Source: Methanosarcinales archaeon
Lineage (GTDB): Archaea > Halobacteriota > Methanosarcinia > Methanosarcinales > Methanogasteraceae
Reading direction: 5' to 3'
Assembly: GCA_030605805.1 (NCBI GenBank)
Contig: JAUWHQ010000195.1
Coordinates: forward strand, 1 to 11,649
DNA length: 11,649 nucleotides
Shown: positions 6,799-11,649 of the stretch, piece by piece
How positions within the stretch are numbered: the stretch's first letter is position 1
Layout: every line of letters starts with the position of its first letter
Notes under the pieces: model-generated
Told to the model about the DNA's origin: nothing
Database searches by the model: none
Seen by the model: only the letters and a program-made list of their open reading frames with translations
Position numbers and translations under genes: made by a program

Positions 6799-7239
6799 TT
6801 AGATCGTACTGCTGCTCAACCGTTCGGTGTATTCGGTGGTCCCGTCATAGAAGGTGACCTCGATTGTCACTGTGGTGACGTTCAGCCCCCCCGCGGCATC
6901 TGCTGCTGTTGCGTTCTTCGTTGACGTGGTGGTGTTCACTGACGTGGTCACCAGTTGCCCATGATACGCATACAACTGGGAGAGCAGGTTTCCATAGTTC
7001 ACCATCGTGTCATTGATCTCATCGGTGGTGATGTTATCCTGCATGGCGATGATGTTGACCTCTGCGTAGGTCTCGTCGTGCAGTTCACGGAGTTCGTACA
7101 TCGGAAACTCGATCTGCGCCTGCGAGGATTGATATCCTGACATGAACGAGAGATTCAGGAACACGATCAGCACTGCAAGGGATATGCTTATCGTAAATCC
7201 GGCAAGAATGATCCACTGTGCTTCTTCGTCCCGTATCAT
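6799..7239 (-). CDS. Small single-helix exported protein, pilin-like (146 aa)
   Basis: The N-terminus MIRDEEAQWIILAGFTISIS, followed by LAVLIVFLNLSFMSG, has a short charged lead (R3, D4, E5, E6) and one hydrophobic helix (about residues 8-33). The rest is an extracellular domain of about 110 residues with a helical stretch (QIEFPMYELRELHDETYAEV) and a threonine- and asparagine-rich beta part with sequons (NIT, NDT, NTT, NAT, NVT). Its ATG overlaps the stop of the giant upstream gene (ATGA, 7236-7239), so the two are translationally coupled. It is probably a minor pilin-like partner of the giant protein. The helix start differs from a classical prepilin, so a simple N-terminal membrane anchor is the alternative. 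Confidence 0.75.
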   Translation of the reverse strand: MIRDEEAQWIILAGFTISISLAVLIVFLNLSFMSGYQSSQAQIEFPMYELRELHDETYAEVNIIAMQDNITTDEINDTMVNYGNLLSQLYAYHGQLVTTSVNTTTSTKNATAADAAGGLNVTTVTIEVTFYDGTTEYTERLSSSTI

Positions 7240-10200
7240 TTATACCACATCTCCAGCCGGACCTCAACAAGGTTCCATAGTTTGATCTTCGGCGACATGC
7301 TCGCGTCAGGCATCCGTTCCTCGGCATCGGACGCTTTAATGTCATCATCCTGAACCGTGACCAGTCGCGTGGCAGTCACCGAGTTGTACGGTGGCACGCC
7401 GCCCGTGATGATCCGCTTCTGCACGATATGCGTCTCGTTTCCGCGGATGTAATATTCTATGCGCAGGCGCGATAGTTTGATCTTGCCCATTGTATCCGAA
7501 TGCACCGTGAACGTGATGTTATAGTACCCGTCGTCGGATGCGTCATTCGAGGATATGTACGCATTCAAAGGCTCTGAAAAATCATCGATCGTCTGGGTAC
7601 CATGGTATTCCGTAGCATACAGACGAATCATCCATGTATAATCAAAACTATTATTTATGGTTCCGTTATCGCAGTACCAATCGTTCACATCATCACTGCT
7701 TTCTGCATACCCGTACGTGTTATTGAGATTGGAGCCATTGATGCGGAGCCGGTTTGTGCCGGTGTGCCATGCACCAGGAGGTATGGTGATGTTCTGCCAT
7801 ATAAAGCTTGCATTTACCGGTATGAGGGTGGATCTGACCTTCTTATCATTGACATAGATATCGATGCCACCATCGTCCCCTTTCGTATAGATGGATAAAC
7901 ATGATGGTCCTGTGATCTCCTCATCTATCACAAAATTTTTATATATGGCGTCTGTGTTACTGTCCCCGAGTGAGATATTACCGATCTTTGTATCGTTGTG
8001 ATTGATCTCTGTGATATTATAATCCCATATCGTGCTGTTATTGATGATGATGTATGGCTTGGTTGGATAATATAGGGCATATCCAAAATAATATAGTTGG
8101 TTGCCCTCGCTCCATATAATATGGATATTTCCATGAATATCTATATCAATGCACAGCGAGGGATTGATCGCGCCCCCGTCACCAAGTTTCATTGGTGTGC
8201 TCCATGAGCCTGCCGCATTGGTGGAATAATAGATATAACTGTTAGCACCAACAACCTCAACCCATACGATATATGCATTGCCTGCATAATCGGTAGCCAG
8301 TGAAGGCTCTGATATGGCAGTCCCACTGCTCACATTCTCTTTGAGACTCCAGAAACCATTGATGTTATTTGAATAATATAACGTGGTGCCGTTTTCGACC
8401 CATGCAAGGTGTGCATGATCCTGAAAGTCGATGGACATGGATATATATGAAGCATTGGTGCTGTTGCTCACATGCACAGGAATGCTCCAGCCGCCGGCTG
8501 ATGTGTTCATGTAGTACGCCGTCTTGTTTTCGAGGAACGCGATGTGTTTGATATCACCAGAGTCGATGTCGAACAGCGGACTGGTCGCATTGGTGGTATT
8601 GTCCAGTTGCACAGCAGGAGACCATGTGCCTGTGGTGTTTCCAGAGTAATAGATGGAAAGGTTCTCGATCCAGACGATATGCGGGGCATTGCCAGAATCC
8701 ACAGCAATGCACGGCTGGGATGGTTTGTGTGCCGGCTCGTTTACACTGCTATCATTCACCTCTATGGTGCTGGATAACCATTCACCATCATATGTTCTTG
8801 AGTAATGTACATTGGGCTTCGTTTTGGGACCTTTGATGAATGCTGCATGCAGTTCATCGTTGTTATCGACTGCCAGACTGATATTACTGGTATCCCCCCC
8901 GCCATTATTGATATCCTCTGGCGGATCTGTCCATGTTCCATTTTCATCGTTGATGTAATACAGTTGTGGGTTGTTTCTGCTGTATGCGATATGTACATTG
9001 CCATTAGAATCCACAACGATTGCGGTATCGGCACCCTGCGTAAAACTCACGGTTGGGAGTGTACCCTCCTCGATCGGTTCATAAGGCAGTCCGGTCACAT
9101 CCATCTTCGCCTTATACACCGCGGTTGTGTTCTCAGGAAGCAGGATATGGACCATGTGGTTTTCATCCCCGGTAAAGTTCAGGGTTTTCTCAAAACTGCC
9201 ATCCGAGAACGTGTACAGGTACCCTTTCAGAAGTGTGTCCAGATAAGCGAAGATCACGTTGTACTCGATGAAATCCGGAAGCAGCGTATCGAGATTCTCG
9301 TTTAACGACGGCGTTGCCTCGATGCGGAAGTTCGTCACGTTGATCGCTCCTGATGAATCCGAGTGCAGCAGGAAAGGCACCTCGTACGTGCCATCGGTAG
9401 CATTATGATCGTCCATCCAGTCATTGATCGCAGCAGCAAAATCAGGGGTTCGCTCGCTCGTCTTAAACGGCTGGGTGATCGGGAGGATGACTCGGATCAT
9501 GCTGGCTGCGGTGGAATCCCTGCCGATAGAAAGCGTACCAGAGGGGACGTTGATTGCGATGTTATTGTCCCCGATCCTCCATTTGGTGATATCTCCCGGA
9601 AGCGTGATGTTACGCCATTCCCAGTTTCCGCTCGTATTGATGGCAGGGCTGGTGGCGTTGACCTCAACTCCGTTCACCGAGATCCTGACATCGGTTGAAG
9701 TGTTGGTCTTGACATACATCGAAAGAGTGGTGTCGGTCGTGATCTCCCGGTAGATCGGGAGCGTCTTATCGGTGGAGTTGCCCGCAGAAACCAGTATATT
9801 GCCTGTCCGATTGCCGTCATCGTTCTTTATCACGGTCGTATACTCCCAGACCTTCGTCCCGTTCCCGTTATCAAGCTCGGTCGCATTCCCGATAGCAAGC
9901 CACGGTGTCTCAGGGAACCGGGGCGTGTATGCGTATACCTTTCCGGCACCAGCATCGGCACCGGGCGCGCCGACTGCGATATCAGGGATGCCGTCGGCAT
10001 CAACATCACCGATCCCTGAAACAACGGTGCCGAAACCTGCATCGGTTTCTGATACCGAGATCGATCCGATCCCGAGATCGACATCATAGAATGCTTCTGC
10101 CTTCTTATCGGATCTTCCAACGATCACACCAGCGTATCCGTCAGAATCGGCATCTCCTGATGCGGATACCGAGATTCCGAAACCGGAACCTGACGTTCCG

Positions 10201-11642
10201 GTCAGGTTGATGTCAGACCTATTGTCAAGCAGTGATCCGCCATAGAATGTGTGCGTGCTATCGTTATCCGGCGCGCCAACGATCAGGTCATCCGCGCCGT
10301 CCTTGTTCACATCGCCCGCGGAGGAGGCTGAGATTCCGAATTCGGAATTGTCCTCACCGTGAAATGTCATGTTCACGCCGTTGATCGAGTCGATGAGCGT
10401 GGGCAATGATCCGCCAAAATAAGCATATACACTGCTTGAGTTGTTTGCGCCGACAATGATATCTCGCGTATCCGATCCGCCGATATCAAAACACGCCACA
10501 GAGATGCCAAAGAAATCGTTGCTTGCGTAAGGGTTGTAGAGTGCGACATCATCACCAGTCAGAAGTGTACTCAATGAATTATTACCATAATATATAAAAA
10601 CTTTTCCTGCAATCGAACCCGCTCCTCTATTCACGCCCGGCGCGCCCACGAGCACATCGTCGAAACCATCGCCATTAACATCGCCACACACAAGCGAATA
10701 GCCAAACCAATCGTCCGGATTGCCCATACCGGCGGCAGGATCTATCATCGTAACGTTTGGAGCGTTCATTGATGTATTCCCGTAATAGATGTATGCCGCA
10801 CCAGTATCGGTCTTAGTACTGTCATTTTTATATGCACCAATAACTATATCATCAAAAGTATCGTCATTCACATCCCCGCATGTTATCGCCCAGCCAAAGC
10901 GATCGCCCTGCTTGCCCGGATTTAAGATCGTGATGTCCGGATCGGTGCCGATGCCGCTCTCGTTGCCATAGTAAACATAGACCGCTCCTGAACTGGAATT
11001 GTTTCCGTACGCACCAACGACTATGTCAGACACCCCATCACCATTCACGTCACCGTGTGCGATCGAGCAGCCGAAATGGTCGAGTGATGTGGCATTCGGA
11101 TTCTTCAATTCGTATTTGGTCGGTGGGACTGTTGTTGTTGGGCTCATATCCAGTAGCGGCATCCCTGTAAGCGTGACATAAGCGTGGCTGATTCTGGTAT
11201 TGTTTGGTATTGACACATTGAAGCTGCGATTGTTGCCGGCGGGTGGTCCTGCAAACTCGAATCGATACGACGTTTGATTGGTGCCCGGATCTGATGGCGC
11301 AAACTCCTCGGTCACAAAGCTTGTTGCGCCCGCGACCCCGTTCACCCAGTCAACAACCGAACTCTTAAGCGAACTCGTATAATACTCCCCCACCTTCACA
11401 GGCGGCATGGGCGCATCCAGTATCGCAAGCGCATCCCTGCCATACGTCTTGAGCTGGGCATCCAGATGGAGTTCGGTCTGGGGCACAGAGAGCGTCACCG
11501 CGCTCACAACGAGGTAGACCGTGCCGACCATCAGGAGGGCTGCGGCGAACCCTTCGAGCGTCTGGAGCTGGGCGCGATCGTCACGCAACCAGCCCCCGCC
11601 CGGAGGGCAGTTTTCACTCACAAACCTTCCACAAACGCTCAA
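7236..11642 (-). CDS. Giant exported double-propeller protein with pilin-like anchor (up to 1,468 aa)
   Basis: Numbering from the TTG at 11642. Residues 22-50 (DRAQLQTLEGFAAALLMVGT onward) form a pilin-like hydrophobic helix with a conserved TLEGF. A seven-repeat FG-GAP propeller spans about 188-572, with calcium-loop motifs such as DVNGDGVSD (198-206) and DVNGDGFDD (321-329). A galactose-binding-like sandwich plus a small beta domain follow at 580-780, then a linker domain at 780-860. A second propeller of seven BNR/sialidase-like repeats spans about 865-1192. A second copy of the sandwich plus beta domain lies at 1195-1410, followed by a short tail. There are more than fifty N-X-S/T sequons, as on glycosylated surface proteins. 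The protein is most likely a cell-surface adhesin or binding subunit of a pilus-like structure; no catalytic residues are evident. The start is unsettled: the frame is open to the window edge, and the GTG at 11621 (after GGAAGG) or the TTG at 11588 are alternatives. Confidence 0.88.
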   Translation of the reverse strand: MSVCGRFVSENCPPGGGWLRDDRAQLQTLEGFAAALLMVGTVYLVVSAVTLSVPQTELHLDAQLKTYGRDALAILDAPMPPVKVGEYYTSSLKSSVVDWVNGVAGATSFVTEEFAPSDPGTNQTSYRFEFAGPPAGNNRSFNVSIPNNTRISHAYVTLTGMPLLDMSPTTTVPPTKYELKNPNATSLDHFGCSIAHGDVNGDGVSDIVVGAYGNNSSSGAVYVYYGNESGIGTDPDITILNPGKQGDRFGWAITCGDVNDDTFDDIVIGAYKNDSTKTDTGAAYIYYGNTSMNAPNVTMIDPAAGMGNPDDWFGYSLVCGDVNGDGFDDVLVGAPGVNRGAGSIAGKVFIYYGNNSLSTLLTGDDVALYNPYASNDFFGISVACFDIGGSDTRDIIVGANNSSSVYAYFGGSLPTLIDSINGVNMTFHGEDNSEFGISASSAGDVNKDGADDLIVGAPDNDSTHTFYGGSLLDNRSDINLTGTSGSGFGISVSASGDADSDGYAGVIVGRSDKKAEAFYDVDLGIGSISVSETDAGFGTVVSGIGDVDADGIPDIAVGAPGADAGAGKVYAYTPRFPETPWLAIGNATELDNGNGTKVWEYTTVIKNDDGNRTGNILVSAGNSTDKTLPIYREITTDTTLSMYVKTNTSTDVRISVNGVEVNATSPAINTSGNWEWRNITLPGDITKWRIGDNNIAINVPSGTLSIGRDSTAASMIRVILPITQPFKTSERTPDFAAAINDWMDDHNATDGTYEVPFLLHSDSSGAINVTNFRIEATPSLNENLDTLLPDFIEYNVIFAYLDTLLKGYLYTFSDGSFEKTLNFTGDENHMVHILLPENTTAVYKAKMDVTGLPYEPIEEGTLPTVSFTQGADTAIVVDSNGNVHIAYSRNNPQLYYINDENGTWTDPPEDINNGGGDTSNISLAVDNNDELHAAFIKGPKTKPNVHYSRTYDGEWLSSTIEVNDSSVNEPAHKPSQPCIAVDSGNAPHIVWIENLSIYYSGNTTGTWSPAVQLDNTTNATSPLFDIDSGDIKHIAFLENKTAYYMNTSAGGWSIPVHVSNSTNASYISMSIDFQDHAHLAWVENGTTLYYSNNINGFWSLKENVSSGTAISEPSLATDYAGNAYIVWVEVVGANSYIYYSTNAAGSWSTPMKLGDGGAINPSLCIDIDIHGNIHIIWSEGNQLYYFGYALYYPTKPYIIINNSTIWDYNITEINHNDTKIGNISLGDSNTDAIYKNFVIDEEITGPSCLSIYTKGDDGGIDIYVNDKKVRSTLIPVNASFIWQNITIPPGAWHTGTNRLRINGSNLNNTYGYAESSDDVNDWYCDNGTINNSFDYTWMIRLYATEYHGTQTIDDFSEPLNAYISSNDASDDGYYNITFTVHSDTMGKIKLSRLRIEYYIRGNETHIVQKRIITGGVPPYNSVTATRLVTVQDDDIKASDAEERMPDASMSPKIKLWNLVEVRLEMWYK
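7452..8033 (-). repeat. Sandwich plus beta module, copy B
   Basis: Residues about 1204-1397 of the giant protein. The matching landmarks are YVNDKKV, FIWQNITIPP and GYYNITFTVHSDTMGKIKL followed by SRLRIEY, in the same order and at similar spacing as copy A. It follows the second propeller directly, so the protein is built as propeller-module, propeller-module. Confidence 0.7.
8067..9053 (-). repeat. Seven BNR/sialidase-like repeats (second propeller) inside the giant protein
   Basis: Seven units of about 45-55 residues share the order (I/L)A-x-D-x-x-G-x-x-H-I-x-(W/F), then YYS, then G-x-W-S. The strand pairs begin near residues 873, 922, 978, 1023, 1068, 1114 and 1162, for example IAVDSGNAPHIVWIENLSIY and SMSIDFQDHAHLAWVENGTT. 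Repeats like GTWSPA and GSWSTP recall a weak Asp-box. The last unit lacks the G-x-W ending, as expected if the propeller closes with a strand from the first unit. Sialidase catalytic residues are not apparent. Confidence 0.75.
9312..9857 (-). repeat. Sandwich plus beta module, copy A
   Basis: Residues about 596-777 of the giant protein. Landmarks shared with copy B are SVNGVEV, WEWRNITLP and GTYEVPFLLHSDSSGAINV followed by TNFRIEA. It follows the FG-GAP propeller directly. Confidence 0.7.
9927..11081 (-). repeat. Seven FG-GAP repeats (integrin-alpha-like propeller) inside the giant protein
   Basis: Seven units each begin with an xxFG motif (HFGCS, RFGWA, WFGYS, FFGIS, EFGIS, GFGIS, GFGTV, near residues 189, 248, 312, 377, 434, 487 and 536). 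Each then has a Dx(D/N)xDG-type loop at 198, 257, 321, 386, 444, 497 and 546, and most have a GA closing motif (VVGAYG, VIGAYK, LVGAPG, IVGANN, IVGAPD, AVGAPG). Seven blades make a complete propeller. Repeat 4 (DIGGSDTRD) and repeat 6 (DADSDGYAG) depart from the calcium-loop consensus. Confidence 0.9.
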
Positions 11643-11649
11643 CCAAAAA

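Noticed and set aside
8067..9053. Second propeller as an active sialidase
   Set aside because: Only weak Asp-box-like endings are seen and the catalytic arginine triad and tyrosine/glutamate pair could not be identified, so a binding role is more likely.
7602..10210. Many open frames on the + strand across the giant gene
   Set aside because: They are antisense shadows with no domains, all inside a 1,400-codon uninterrupted frame with clear repeats.

Overview
The window looks like chromosomal DNA of a euryarchaeon, probably a methanogen or an ANME-type relative; the exact lineage is inference. The evidence is an archaeal NAC protein with a UBA tail, ribosomal protein uL15, a Sec61-type SecY, a PRC-barrel protein, TATA-box-like promoters, and several proteins with archaeal pilin-like N-termini. 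No CRISPR array, tRNA or rRNA was recognised.

Left part (1-1639): the 3' end of a NAC gene runs rightward. It converges with a leftward pair, a PRC-barrel protein followed 20 nt later by a two-TM coiled-coil membrane protein. A ~200 bp divergent intergenic region (1438-1639) carries TATA-like boxes for both directions, a perfect GATCAA/TTGATC inverted repeat and an 11 bp direct repeat.

Core operon (1640-4223, + strand): rpl15p (uL15), secY and adk are tightly packed, with a 20 nt gap and then an overlapping stop/start. This is the distal end of the classical archaeal spc cluster, here with its own apparent promoter and cut off from its usual neighbours on both sides.

Junk or mobile zone (4224-5529): about 1.3 kb with no intact gene. 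It holds short repeats after adk, a structured-RNA-looking segment on the + strand (about 4437-4600), the C-terminal remnant of an ISAs1-like transposase with an in-frame stop (- strand, about 4780-5130), and a hairpin-rich segment on the - strand (about 5165-5490) that resembles the 5' part of a group II intron. The RNA calls are tentative.

Right part (5530-11642, - strand): four leftward genes form one operon. The first encodes a giant (~1.46 kDa-residue scale, about 1,460 aa) exported protein. Its pilin-like N-terminal hydrophobic helix is followed by a seven-blade FG-GAP (integrin-alpha-like) propeller, a beta-sandwich module, a second seven-repeat BNR/sialidase-like propeller, and a second copy of the beta-sandwich module. 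It has more than fifty N-glycosylation sequons. Three small proteins with pilin-like or single-helix N-termini follow (146, 148 and 257 aa). The set reads as a surface appendage or secretion pseudopilus with a large adhesin-like subunit. It is the most interesting system in the window.
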